From Alphaproteobacteria bacterium MarineAlpha10_Bin2 (GTDB lineage Bacteria; Pseudomonadota; Alphaproteobacteria; UBA828), in NCBI GenBank assembly GCA_002937555.1, contig PTKB01000059.1, forward strand, positions 1 to 11,363: DNA of 11,363 nucleotides. Reading direction: 5' to 3'. Numbering within the stretch: position 1 is the first letter of the stretch; every line of letters starts with the position of its first letter. Position numbers and translations under genes: made by a program. This document shows positions 1 through 7,904 of the stretch, piece after piece. The notes beneath the pieces are model-generated. The model was not told the DNA's origin, made no database searches, and saw only the letters and a program-made list of their open reading frames with translations.

Positions 1-764
1 ATCTCGCACGGCAGCGGGCCGCCGGATTCCAGCATGCGGACGGCGCAGGCGCCGCTTTCGCTGGCGTTGCGCAACCGGTCGGAATGGACCGCTGGGATGG
101 CGGCGCCGCCTGGCAGCATCATGCCGAGCGCTTCTGTGACGCAGGCCATGGTGCTCGCCGTGCCCATCACCATGCAAGTGCCCGAAGTCGGCATCAGGCT
201 GCCGGAGATTTCATCGATCTCGGCCGCGTCGAGGCGCCCGCCGCGATGTTCGCCCCACAGGCGCCGGCAGTCGGTGCAGGCGCCGAGGCGCTCGCCCCTG
301 TGGCTGCCGGTCATCATTGGGCCAGTGACGAGCAGGATCGCCGGCAAGTTTGCGCTCGCCGCCGCCATCAGTTGCGCCGGCACCGTCTTGTCGCAGCCGC
401 CGATGAGGACCACCGCATCGACCGGATGGGCGCGGATCATCTCCTCGGTGTCGATCGCCATCAGATTGCGAAACAGCATGCTGGTCGGATTGAGGAACGG
501 CTCGCCGAGCGCGATAGTGGGAAATTCGAGCGGCAAGCCGCCGGCGGCGATGACGCCGCGTTTCACCGCCTCGACGAGCTGCGGCAGGGTGCCGTGGCAA
601 CTGACCATGCCGCTCGCCGTGTTGGCGATACCGACCACCGGGCGCTCCAGCTCGTCGTCGCCATAGCCGAGGGATTTGGCGAAGGATTTGCGCAGGAAAT
701 AGGAAAATCCAGCATCGCCATAGCTGGTCAGCGAGCCCTTGAGGCCTTCAGGTTTCTTTTTCAC
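1..764 (-). CDS. IlvD/Edd-family dehydratase, probably sugar-acid (pentonate/aldonate) type; C-terminus beyond the window
   Basis: Reverse-strand frame of 254 codons that runs off the left edge; family members are about 570-590 residues, so this is roughly the N-terminal half. The family removes water from a 2,3-dihydroxy acid to give a 2-oxo-3-deoxy acid using an Fe-S cluster and Mg2+. Cys56, Cys124 (in GGCDKTVPA) and Cys197 (in SGTC) have the spacing of the three cluster ligands of pentonate dehydratases. Asp125-Lys126 match the Mg-binding and carbamylated-lysine pair. The segment GEPFLNPTSMLFRN looks more like arabinonate/xylonate dehydratases than like biosynthetic IlvD. The start is GTG at 764: the frame has a TAA at 782-780, and a GGGGGAG tract lies just upstream, unusually close (2 nt). 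It diverges from the lactonase operon, which supports a sugar-acid role. The exact substrate cannot be told. Confidence 0.9.
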   Translation of the reverse strand, partial: MKKKPEGLKGSLTSYGDAGFSYFLRKSFAKSLGYGDDELERPVVGIANTASGMVSCHGTLPQLVEAVKRGVIAAGGLPLEFPTIALGEPFLNPTSMLFRNLMAIDTEEMIRAHPVDAVVLIGGCDKTVPAQLMAAASANLPAILLVTGPMMTGSHRGERLGACTDCRRLWGEHRGGRLDAAEIDEISGSLMPTSGTCMVMGTASTMACVTEALGMMLPGGAAIPAVHSDRLRNASESGACAVRMLESGGPLPCE

Positions 765-778
765 ATCTCCCCCGTGCG

Positions 779-784
779 ATTATG
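779..784 (-). promoter_or_regulatory. Weak candidate -10 element for the IlvD-like gene
   Basis: The reverse strand reads CATAAT (5 of 6 to the consensus) 15 bases before the GTG start. No convincing -35 box lies 16-19 bases further upstream, so a transcript from here would have a very short leader. This is listed only because the 104-bp divergent region must hold promoters for both directions. Confidence 0.15.
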
Positions 785-793
785 CCGGGCGCG

Positions 794-822
794 TTGACTG
801 GGCCCGCCTTTGCCCCGATGAT
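794..822 (+). promoter_or_regulatory. Candidate sigma70-type promoter of the lactonase/ThDP operon
   Basis: TTGACT at 794-799 (5 of 6 to TTGACA) is followed after exactly 17 bases by GATGAT at 817-822 (4 of 6 to TATAAT). It lies in the divergent intergenic region, 46 bases before the ATG at 869. Position and spacing fit a promoter for the three forward genes. The call rests on pattern matching only, and no operator palindrome was recognised beside it. Confidence 0.35.
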
Positions 823-868
823 TTCGCGACGCCTTGGGGCGGTAAAAACACTAGTCCGGGGGACGATA

Positions 869-1744
869 ATGGTCGAGATCGAATGCGTCGTGGATTGCAA
901 GAATGTGCTCGGCGAGGGACCGGTGTGGTGCCCGGTCGAGAACGCGCTTTACTGGGTCGATATCAAGGGCAAATCGATCAACCGCTACAAACCCGCCACG
1001 GGCGATGTCGAAACCTGGCCGGTGGACGAAGAGCCTGGCTCGATCGCCCTGCGCCGTGGTGGCGGGCTGATGGTGGCGTTTTACGGCGGTTTCCGGTCTT
1101 ACGATCTGGACACGGGCACCAGCGAGACCATTCACGATATCGAAGCCGAGACGCCGAGAAGCCGGCTCAATGACGGGCGCTGCGACCGTCAAGGCCGGTT
1201 TTGGGCCGGCAGCATGGACGATCTCATGGAAGAGCCGCTCGGCGGGCTCTACCGGCTAGATGCCGATCTCAGCGTGCACAAGGCGGAGAGCAACATCATC
1301 TGCTCCAATTCCCTCGCCTTCAGCCCGGACGGCGCGACGATGTATTATGCCGATCTCGGCATCGACACCATCTGGGCCTATGATCTCGACACCGAGAGCG
1401 GTGAGATTGCAAACCGCCGCGTTTTTGCGTCGACCAAGGACATGCAAGGCCGCCCGGACGGCTCCGCCGTCGATACCGAGGGCTATTTGTGGAACGCCAT
1501 GTGGGACGGCTGGTGTCTCGCGCGCTGGGCGCCGGACGGAACGCTGGAGCGCACCATCGAGCTGCCGGTGCAACGCCCGACCTGCCCGATGTTCGGCGGC
1601 GATAACCTCGATACCATTTATCTCACCTGCGCCAGCATCTTTTTGAGCGACGCGGATTTGGCCAAGCAACCGCAAGCGGGCGGCGTGTTCACCATCACCG
1701 GCACCGGCGCGACCGGCCTGCCCGAGCCGCGCTTCGCCGGGTAA
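869..1744 (+). CDS. SMP-30/gluconolactonase-family lactonase (first of a tandem pair)
   Basis: This 291-residue protein is a six-bladed beta-propeller of the SMP-30/gluconolactonase/LRE family, which hydrolyses sugar-acid lactones using one divalent metal; it is probably cytoplasmic, as no signal peptide is visible. The likely metal ligands are Glu16 (in LGEGPVW), Asn147 (in SNSLAFSPDG) and Asp197 (in RPDGSAVD), spaced as in human SMP-30. Asn101 lies in the family hallmark NDGRCDRQGRFWAG. The ATG at 869 is preferred over in-frame starts upstream because GGGGGA at 858-863 sits 5 bases before it and homology begins there. It is first in a forward operon. Aldonolactones such as arabinono-, galactono- or gluconolactone are plausible substrates, inferred from the neighbouring IlvD-like dehydratase. 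Confidence 0.92.
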   Translation: MVEIECVVDCKNVLGEGPVWCPVENALYWVDIKGKSINRYKPATGDVETWPVDEEPGSIALRRGGGLMVAFYGGFRSYDLDTGTSETIHDIEAETPRSRLNDGRCDRQGRFWAGSMDDLMEEPLGGLYRLDADLSVHKAESNIICSNSLAFSPDGATMYYADLGIDTIWAYDLDTESGEIANRRVFASTKDMQGRPDGSAVDTEGYLWNAMWDGWCLARWAPDGTLERTIELPVQRPTCPMFGGDNLDTIYLTCASIFLSDADLAKQPQAGGVFTITGTGATGLPEPRFAG

Positions 1745-1753
1745 TCCAGAACC

Positions 1754-2632
1754 ATGGTCGACATCACAAGCGCGGTCGATTGCCAAAACCAGCTTGGCGA
1801 GGGGCCGGTCTGGTGTCCGGTCGAGAAGGTACTTTATTGGCTCGACATCAGGGGCAGGCGCATCTGGCGGCACCATCCGGCCAGCGCCAAGACGGAGAGT
1901 TGGGAGACGCCGGAGCAGCCCGGCAGCATGGCGCTCCGGGAAAACGGCAAAGGCCTTGTCACCGCCTGGTGGAACGGCTTTCGTTTCTTTGACCCGGACA
2001 GCGGTGCTATCGAGATCATCCATAATCACGAGCAGGACATGCCGAACAGCCGCTTCAACGACGGGCGCTGCGACCGCCAAGGCCGGTTTTGGGCCGGTAC
2101 CATGGACGATACCTATGCCGAACCCTGCGGTTCGCTTTACCGCCTCGACGCCGATCTCGGTTTTTCGGTGCAGGAAACCGGTATCAACACCTCCAACTCT
2201 ACCGCCTTCAGCCCCGACGGCGGCACGCTCTATTATTGCGACACGCCGAGAAACGAGATTTGGGCCTACGATCTGGACACGGAAAGCGGCACCATCAGCA
2301 ACAGGCGCGTCTTCGCGTCGACCAAGCATCTCCGAGGTGAACCGGACGGCTCGACGGTGGATGCGGAAGGCTATCTGTGGAACGCCATGTGGGACGGCGC
2401 CTGCCTGGTGCGCTGGGCGCCGGACGGCAGCTTCGACCGCAAGATCGACCTTCCGGTGCACAACCCGACCTGCCCGATGTTCGGCGGCGACGATCTCGAT
2501 ATCATCTATGTCACCAGCGCACGCGAGGAACTGAGCGCTGCCCAGCTCGCCGAAAAGCCGTTGGCCGGAAACGTTCTCGCCGTTACTGGCTGCGGCGTGC
2601 GCGGCCTGCCGGAGCCACGTTTTGCCGGCTGA
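1754..2632 (+). CDS. SMP-30/gluconolactonase-family lactonase (second of a tandem pair)
   Basis: This 292-residue paralogue of the preceding gene starts 9 bases after its stop. Hand alignment gives about 185 identities in 291 columns (64%) with one single-residue gap. The two share long identical blocks around NDGRCDRQGRFWAG, the WNAMWDG segment and the C-terminal GLPEPRFAG. The putative metal ligands Glu16, Asn148 and Asp198 are all kept, as is Asn102, so both copies look active. There is no clear Shine-Dalgarno sequence before the ATG, and translation probably depends on coupling to the first lactonase. The copies differ most in residues 31-100 and 250-275 and in the Asn148-upstream loop, which could alter substrate range. 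This suggests an old tandem duplication with divergence, not a recent copy. Confidence 0.92.
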   Translation: MVDITSAVDCQNQLGEGPVWCPVEKVLYWLDIRGRRIWRHHPASAKTESWETPEQPGSMALRENGKGLVTAWWNGFRFFDPDSGAIEIIHNHEQDMPNSRFNDGRCDRQGRFWAGTMDDTYAEPCGSLYRLDADLGFSVQETGINTSNSTAFSPDGGTLYYCDTPRNEIWAYDLDTESGTISNRRVFASTKHLRGEPDGSTVDAEGYLWNAMWDGACLVRWAPDGSFDRKIDLPVHNPTCPMFGGDDLDIIYVTSAREELSAAQLAEKPLAGNVLAVTGCGVRGLPEPRFAG

Positions 2633-2644
2633 GATTCAGCGCAA

Positions 2645-4297
2645 ATGAACGGCGGAGAAGCGCTGGTTGCGACGCTCCTGGAACATGGCGTCGAGACGGG
2701 GTTTTGCGTACCCGGCGAAAGCTACCTCACGGTGCTGGAGGCGCTGCGGCAGGCGCGGACGCGCCTTCGCCTGGTGCTGAACCGCCATGAATCCGGCGCC
2801 ACATTTGCGGCGGAAGCTTATGCCAAGGCGACCGCGACGCCGGGCATTGCCTTCGTCACCCGCGGCCCCGGCGCCACCAACGCCTCGATCGGCCTGCACA
2901 CGGCGAAACAGGATTCGACCCCGTTGGTGCTCTTTATCGGCCATGTGCCGAGCCATGAGATGGGACGCGAGGCGTTTCAGGAAATCGATTACCCCACCGC
3001 CTTCGGGCCGATGACCAAGCGGGTGATCGAAGTGCTGCGCCCCGAGGATGTGGCGGCGGCCACGGCGGAAGCGCTTCAGCTTGCGGTCGCCGGACGGCCG
3101 GGGCCGGTTGCCGTCGTGCTGCCGGAGGATGTCACAGAGGGCGAGGCGAATTCGGTGGCGATTCCCAAGCAACAGCCGAGAAGCATGCTTGCGCCAAATG
3201 CGGAAACAGTGGCGGCGGCGGCGCGGCTGATCGACGCGGCGGAATACCCAGTGATCATCGGCGGCGAACAGGTCAATTTCGAAAGCGCGCATGACGCTCT
3301 GGCGCGCTTTTCCGAGGCGGCGGGCGCCGGTGTGGTCAGCGCCTTTCGCCGCCAGGATATCCTGCCGCACGACCATGCCGCCAATCTTGGCCATTTTGGC
3401 CTCAGTCTCGCGCCCTATCAGGAGAAATTCTGGGCCGATGTCGATCTTGTCATATTGGCCGGTACACGGCCCGACGGCGCGACGTTGCAGGGCTTCTCGC
3501 TGCTCCGCACCGACCAGCAGGTGATCCATATCTATCCCGAGGACGCGGCGTTTGCGCAATCCTCGCCAAAGGTGGCGCTCGCGGCCGACCTCGCACCCAG
3601 CCTGGAGGCGCTCACCAAACGCCTGAATAGCGCGCCGTCGAACAGCCGCTTGGACTGGCGCGAAGCGCGTCACCGCGAGCACATCGCCTACGCCACGCCG
3701 GGCCTGGATGAAACGGCGCGGTGCCTGGGCGATGTCGATATGACCGAAGTCATCGCTCATTTGCGCCGCCGCTTGGCCGTAGATGCCTGCACCGTCAACG
3801 ATTCCGGCGCTTTCGCCGGCTGGCTGCACCGCTATTTCGCCTACCAAACGCCGCGCACCCAGTTTGCCGCCTGCCTCGGCGCCATGGGGTATGCCGTTCC
3901 CGGCGCCATCGGCGCGCAATTGGCGCGGCCCGATTCAGAGGTCGTCGCCCTAGTCGGCGATGGCGGCTTTCTCATGACGGGACAAGAGATCGTCACCGGT
4001 GTGCAGCAAAACCTGCCGTTCACGGTGCTGCTGTTCGACAACGGCATGTACGGCTCAATCGCCACCCATCAATATCGCCGCGGCGGACGCGAGGCGATGT
4101 ACGGCACGGTGATGAACAGTCCGGATTTCGCCGCGCTGGCCCGGGCCTATGGCGCCGCCGCCTGGTGTGTCGAACGGACGGATGAGTTTCCCGATGCCCT
4201 CGACGCGGCGTTGGCGGAAGCGGGCCGGCCGTCCCTCCTCCACATTAAAACCGATATGCGCGATCTCAACGCCAGCGGGCCGCAGATGGCGGACTAA
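2645..4297 (+). CDS. ThDP-dependent enzyme, acetolactate synthase/benzoylformate decarboxylase superfamily, substrate unknown
   Basis: This 550-residue protein has the three-domain plan of the family: an N-terminal pyrimidine-binding domain (about 1-170), a central domain (about 185-330) and a C-terminal pyrophosphate-binding domain (about 375-540). Glu49 in NRHESGA is the conserved glutamate that activates ThDP. GDG at 438-440 with Asn466 in DNGMYGS forms the ThDP/Mg2+ motif. FVTRGPGATNASIG and GREAFQEIDY are typical of acetolactate-synthase-like proteins often annotated only as ThDP-binding. No small regulatory subunit is adjacent, which argues against branched-chain amino acid synthesis. 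It starts 12 bases after the second lactonase as the last gene of that operon. A role in decarboxylating or ligating a 2-oxo acid from the sugar-acid pathway is inference. The stop lies 6 bases from the oncoming soxG stop. Confidence 0.88.
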   Translation: MNGGEALVATLLEHGVETGFCVPGESYLTVLEALRQARTRLRLVLNRHESGATFAAEAYAKATATPGIAFVTRGPGATNASIGLHTAKQDSTPLVLFIGHVPSHEMGREAFQEIDYPTAFGPMTKRVIEVLRPEDVAAATAEALQLAVAGRPGPVAVVLPEDVTEGEANSVAIPKQQPRSMLAPNAETVAAAARLIDAAEYPVIIGGEQVNFESAHDALARFSEAAGAGVVSAFRRQDILPHDHAANLGHFGLSLAPYQEKFWADVDLVILAGTRPDGATLQGFSLLRTDQQVIHIYPEDAAFAQSSPKVALAADLAPSLEALTKRLNSAPSNSRLDWREARHREHIAYATPGLDETARCLGDVDMTEVIAHLRRRLAVDACTVNDSGAFAGWLHRYFAYQTPRTQFAACLGAMGYAVPGAIGAQLARPDSEVVALVGDGGFLMTGQEIVTGVQQNLPFTVLLFDNGMYGSIATHQYRRGGREAMYGTVMNSPDFAALARAYGAAAWCVERTDEFPDALDAALAEAGRPSLLHIKTDMRDLNASGPQMAD

Positions 4298-4303
4298 GAC
4301 GCG

Positions 4304-4918
4304 CTATTCGCCGTCGCCGACGGCCAGCCCGTATTCCGCCGCCGCGTCCTCGAGCCAAACCCAGAGATAGACGGCGAAGCTCCAGGCGACATGAATGTCA
4401 TAGGCCGGAGCATCGTCCGTCTGATGCAGCAAGATGGCGGCGCGCGCGAGGCGGGTCTGGGCGCAATGCCCGGTCTGAAAGGCGCGCGGGTGGAGGTCGA
4501 GGCTACAGCCTTTCTCCAATACCTCACGGGCGCGCGGGCCAGAGAGCGACAACACGATGCGCGCATCGCTGACGTTGCTGAGCGCCGCATGATGGCCCGC
4601 GGCCGCTTGGGAGAGGGCTTCGAGGAGCGCATTTTCCTGACCCGAAAGGACCGTCACCAACCATTCGTCGGGCCCGAGCCAGAGCGCGCCGCGCTCGCCC
4701 GCGCCGTTGGTCCGGTTGGGCGCGAGCGGCAGCGCGTAGCCGAGCACGGTTTCGAGCGCCTGCATCAGCGCCGTGTTGGCGGGATCGGCGCGCAAATTGA
4801 GTTTGCCGACGGCGCGCCTTTCCGCCAACTGCACCAGTGCGTCGGGCGCGGCCTCAGACTCGCGGCCACCGAGATGGAGCGTCGCCAACGGGCTTTGGTG
4901 GAGCGAGGGATCAGACAT
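4304..4918 (-). CDS. soxG: Sarcosine oxidase gamma subunit
   Basis: This 204-residue protein is the small structural gamma subunit of heterotetrameric sarcosine oxidase, with a fold related to the folate-binding domain of the alpha subunit. Supporting stretches include LWLGPDEWLV, a LSNVSDARIVLSLSGPRARE segment typical of SoxG/GcvT-like folds, and a C-terminal WSFAVYLWVWLEDAA segment. The start at ATG 4918 overlaps the soxA stop by 8 bases, with AAGGAG nine bases upstream inside soxA, so the two are translationally coupled. It is the last gene of soxBDAG. Only 6 bases separate its stop from the stop of the ThDP gene on the other strand. Its length is normal for the family. Confidence 0.93.
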   Translation of the reverse strand: MSDPSLHQSPLATLHLGGRESEAAPDALVQLAERRAVGKLNLRADPANTALMQALETVLGYALPLAPNRTNGAGERGALWLGPDEWLVTVLSGQENALLEALSQAAAGHHAALSNVSDARIVLSLSGPRAREVLEKGCSLDLHPRAFQTGHCAQTRLARAAILLHQTDDAPAYDIHVAWSFAVYLWVWLEDAAAEYGLAVGDGE

Positions 4919-7904
4919 TCAGGCGCTCTCCTTGCGCGTCGTAAAACACCGGGCTGACGATTTCCGCTTTCACCACGCGCCCCTCCATGGTGAGCGGGAT
5001 GGTGACGGTCTCGCCCATGCGCTCGCGCCCGCCGGCAACCATGGCAAGCGCGATGGGCCGACCGAGGGTGGCGCTGTCGTAACACGAGGTGACATGGCCG
5101 ATCATTTTCATCGGCGGACGGCGGCGCGGTTCGTCGACGATCTGCGCGCCCTCGGGCACGCGTGCCTCGGGCAGGAGACCGACGAAATGTTTGCGGTCGG
5201 GGCGGACGCAATCGGCGCGGGCGAGCGAGCGGCGGCCGAGAAAATCCTTCTTTGTGCTGACGATCCAATCCATGCCAAGATCGCCCGGCGTCACGGTGCC
5301 GTCGGTGTCGTGGCCGACGGCGATGTAGCCCTTCTCGGCGCGCAGCACATGCAGCGCTTCGGTGCCAATCGGCGTCAGGTCGTAATTCTCGCCGACGCGC
5401 AAAAATGCCTGCCACAGCGCCAAGCCGTAGCTGGTGGCGACGCTAACCTCATAGCCAAGCTCGCCGGTGAAGCTGACGCGGAAGATGCGCGCGTCGATCC
5501 CAGCGACCCGGCCATCGCGCACCGACATGTGCGGAAAGGCTTGCACCGAGAGATCGACGCCCTCGGCTAGCTCGCTTAGGAGCCGCCGCGCATTCGGCCC
5601 GGACAGCGACAGCGTCGCCCATTGCTCGCTCACCGAGGTGAGGAAGACCTTTAGGTCCGGCCACTCGCATTGCAGCCAGTCCTCCATCCACGCCATCACC
5701 CGCGCCGCGCCGCCGGTGGTGGTGGTCATGAAGTAATGCGTCTCGCCGAGGCGGGTGGTGACGCCATCGTCCATCACCATGCCGTCCTCGCCCAGCATCA
5801 GGCCGTAGCGACAACGCCCGACGGCGAGCTTGCTCCAGCTGTTGGTATAGATGCGGTTGAGGAATTCGGCGGCGTCGGGCCCGTGAATGTCGATCTTGCC
5901 GAGGGTCGACGCATCGAGCAGGGCCACGCCATCGCGCGCCGCCACGCATTCGCGCCGCACCGCCGCCGCCATATTTTCGCCCGGGCGAGGATAGTACCAG
6001 GGCCGTTTCCAATGGCCGACATCGTCGAACACGGCGCCCGAGCGTTCGTGCCAGCCGTGAATCGCGGTCATGCGCACCGGATCGGTCAGCACCCCGACGT
6101 CGCGCCCCGCCATGACCCCGTAAGGCACTGGCGCGTAAGGCGGGCGGAATGTGGTGGTGCCCACTTCGGGGATCGACACGCCTTTGATATCGGCGAGGAT
6201 GGCGAGGGCGTGCATGTTTCCCGTCCGCCCCTGGTCGGGGCCCATGCCGGTGGTAGTGTAGCGCTTCAGATGCTCGACCGCACCATAGCCTTCGCGCGCT
6301 GCCAGTTCGATATCCGACACCGTGACGTCGTTGTGAAGATCGACAAAGCGCATCTCGCCCTTGGAAACCGGCGGCAGGCGCCACACCGGGTTCAGCGGAT
6401 CAGCTTCGGGCGGGCTGAACGGCAAGGCCGCCGGTGCGCCCGGCTCTTCGAAGCCGGCTTTCTGCGCCGCCTCGCGCCCCGCCGCTGTGCCGCCGGCAAG
6501 GCAGCCCTGAAGGGCAAAGACGCCGTTTGCCGCGCCCGCCGCCGAGACCGCCTGGCGCGCTTCGCCGGGTACGAAGCAGGCCTGTTTTTCGTCGAAATCA
6601 AGCTTGCCGCCGGATTGCGAGAACAGGTGAACGGTGGGATTCCAGCCGCCGGAGAGACACAGCAGGTCGCAGCGCAATCGGCGGATATCGCCGGCGAAAC
6701 CATCGCCCTTGTCGTTGAGCGCCAGCACTTCGATGCCGCGCAAGCGTTTTGAACCAAGCGTGCCGCCGACCGCGTGATGCGCGAGCACGTCGATACCGCG
6801 TTCACGCACCGCCGCCACCGCTTCGCCAGTGGGGTTTGCGCGCACGTCGATGACCGCCTCGACGCGGATTCCTGCCTCGACCAGATCGAGAGCGGCACGA
6901 TAGGCGCAGTCATTGTTGACGTAGAGCGCGGCCCGGTTGCCAGGCTTGGCGCCATAGCGGTTGATATAAGTCTGCGCCGCGCCGGCCAGCATGACGCCAG
7001 GGCGGTCATTGTTGGCGAACACCATCGGCCGCTCGATGGCGCCGGTGGCGAGCACCACTTGGGCCGCGCGGATTTTCCACAAGCGCTGGCGGAGGGTTCC
7101 GGCCGGCGCGCCCAGATGGTCATTCACGCGCTCGACCATGAGCACGTAATTCTGGTCGTAATAGCCGAACGCGGTGGTGCGGGTGAGCACCCGCACTTCT
7201 GCCATGTCATCCAGTTCGGCGCGGGCACCCAACGTCCAATCGACGCCTGACCGCGCCTCAATGCGCTCGCCATTACCGAGCAGCGCGCCGCCCAATTCGG
7301 CCTGCTCGTCCACCAGGATGACCCGTGCGCCGGCGCGCCCGGCTGCGAGCGCCGCCGAAATGCCCGCCGGCCCGCCGCCGACCACGAGCACGTCGCAATG
7401 CTGGTGGCGTTTGTCGTAGATGTTGTGATCGGGCGCTTGCGGCGCGATGCCGAGGCCGGCGCCCTTGCGGATCACCTTCTCATAGCGGTGCCAGAAGCTC
7501 TTCGGCCACATGAAGGTCTTGTAATAGAAACCGGCCGGCAACATGCTCGAGACGCGGTCGTTGAGCGCCCAGACATCGAACTTGACGCTCGGCCAGCAAT
7601 TGACGCTGGCAGCTTCGAGGCCATCGAACAATTCGACTTGCGTGGCGCGCAGATTGGGCTCGCTCGCAGCACCCTTGCCCAATTGCACCAGGGCGTTGGG
7701 CTCTTCCATGCCGGCGGAATAGATGCCGCGCGGGCGATGAAATTTAAAACTCCGTCCGACCAGGCGCACACCGTTGGCGAGCAGGGCCGACGCCAGGGTA
7801 TCGCCGGCGAAACCCTCATAGGATTTGCCGTTGAAGCGGAAGCCGAGGCGCTGGCTGCGGTCGATGCGGGCGCCGGTATCGAGGCGCTGGCGTTGGCGTT
7901 TCAT
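4911..7904 (-). CDS. soxA: Sarcosine oxidase alpha subunit
   Basis: This 997-residue subunit binds NAD+ and tetrahydrofolate, taking the iminium made at the beta-subunit FAD and passing its one-carbon unit to folate to give glycine and methylene-THF. Domains in order: an N-terminal 2Fe-2S-ferredoxin-like fold without cluster cysteines (about 20-100, with FHRPRGIYSAGMEEPN); a Rossmann dinucleotide-binding region starting at CDVLVVGGGPAGISAAL (170-186), with ATGAIERPMVFAN (286-298) and SGGWNP (418-423); and a C-terminal GcvT-like aminomethyltransferase/folate domain (about 610-990, with LSGPNARRLL and FTGELGYEV). Length is as expected. Its ATG overlaps the soxD stop as ATGA, so it is translated by coupling. 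No break or missing domain is visible. Confidence 0.97.
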   Translation of the reverse strand: MKRQRQRLDTGARIDRSQRLGFRFNGKSYEGFAGDTLASALLANGVRLVGRSFKFHRPRGIYSAGMEEPNALVQLGKGAASEPNLRATQVELFDGLEAASVNCWPSVKFDVWALNDRVSSMLPAGFYYKTFMWPKSFWHRYEKVIRKGAGLGIAPQAPDHNIYDKRHQHCDVLVVGGGPAGISAALAAGRAGARVILVDEQAELGGALLGNGERIEARSGVDWTLGARAELDDMAEVRVLTRTTAFGYYDQNYVLMVERVNDHLGAPAGTLRQRLWKIRAAQVVLATGAIERPMVFANNDRPGVMLAGAAQTYINRYGAKPGNRAALYVNNDCAYRAALDLVEAGIRVEAVIDVRANPTGEAVAAVRERGIDVLAHHAVGGTLGSKRLRGIEVLALNDKGDGFAGDIRRLRCDLLCLSGGWNPTVHLFSQSGGKLDFDEKQACFVPGEARQAVSAAGAANGVFALQGCLAGGTAAGREAAQKAGFEEPGAPAALPFSPPEADPLNPVWRLPPVSKGEMRFVDLHNDVTVSDIELAAREGYGAVEHLKRYTTTGMGPDQGRTGNMHALAILADIKGVSIPEVGTTTFRPPYAPVPYGVMAGRDVGVLTDPVRMTAIHGWHERSGAVFDDVGHWKRPWYYPRPGENMAAAVRRECVAARDGVALLDASTLGKIDIHGPDAAEFLNRIYTNSWSKLAVGRCRYGLMLGEDGMVMDDGVTTRLGETHYFMTTTTGGAARVMAWMEDWLQCEWPDLKVFLTSVSEQWATLSLSGPNARRLLSELAEGVDLSVQAFPHMSVRDGRVAGIDARIFRVSFTGELGYEVSVATSYGLALWQAFLRVGENYDLTPIGTEALHVLRAEKGYIAVGHDTDGTVTPGDLGMDWIVSTKKDFLGRRSLARADCVRPDRKHFVGLLPEARVPEGAQIVDEPRRRPPMKMIGHVTSCYDSATLGRPIALAMVAGGRERMGETVTIPLTMEGRVVKAEIVSPVFYDAQGERLNV

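Noticed and set aside
1256..2461. 401-codon reverse-strand frame spanning both lactonase genes
   Set aside because: It is antisense to two clear SMP-30 genes. The internal repetition in its translation merely mirrors the tandem duplication on the forward strand.
2636..3919. 427-codon open frame on the reverse strand, antisense to the ThDP gene
   Set aside because: It lies wholly opposite a well-supported gene, its translation is arginine/glycine/alanine-rich with no recognisable domain, and long antisense frames are expected in GC-rich coding DNA.
4310..4324. GCCGTC-GCC-GACGGC hairpin as an intrinsic terminator
   Set aside because: The stem is only 6 bp, has no U-tract in either direction and lies inside soxG codons; in GC-rich DNA this is likely chance.
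5670..6752. 360-codon forward frame inside soxA
   Set aside because: It is antisense to soxA, with no motif, no ribosome site and low-complexity His/Arg/Ala content.
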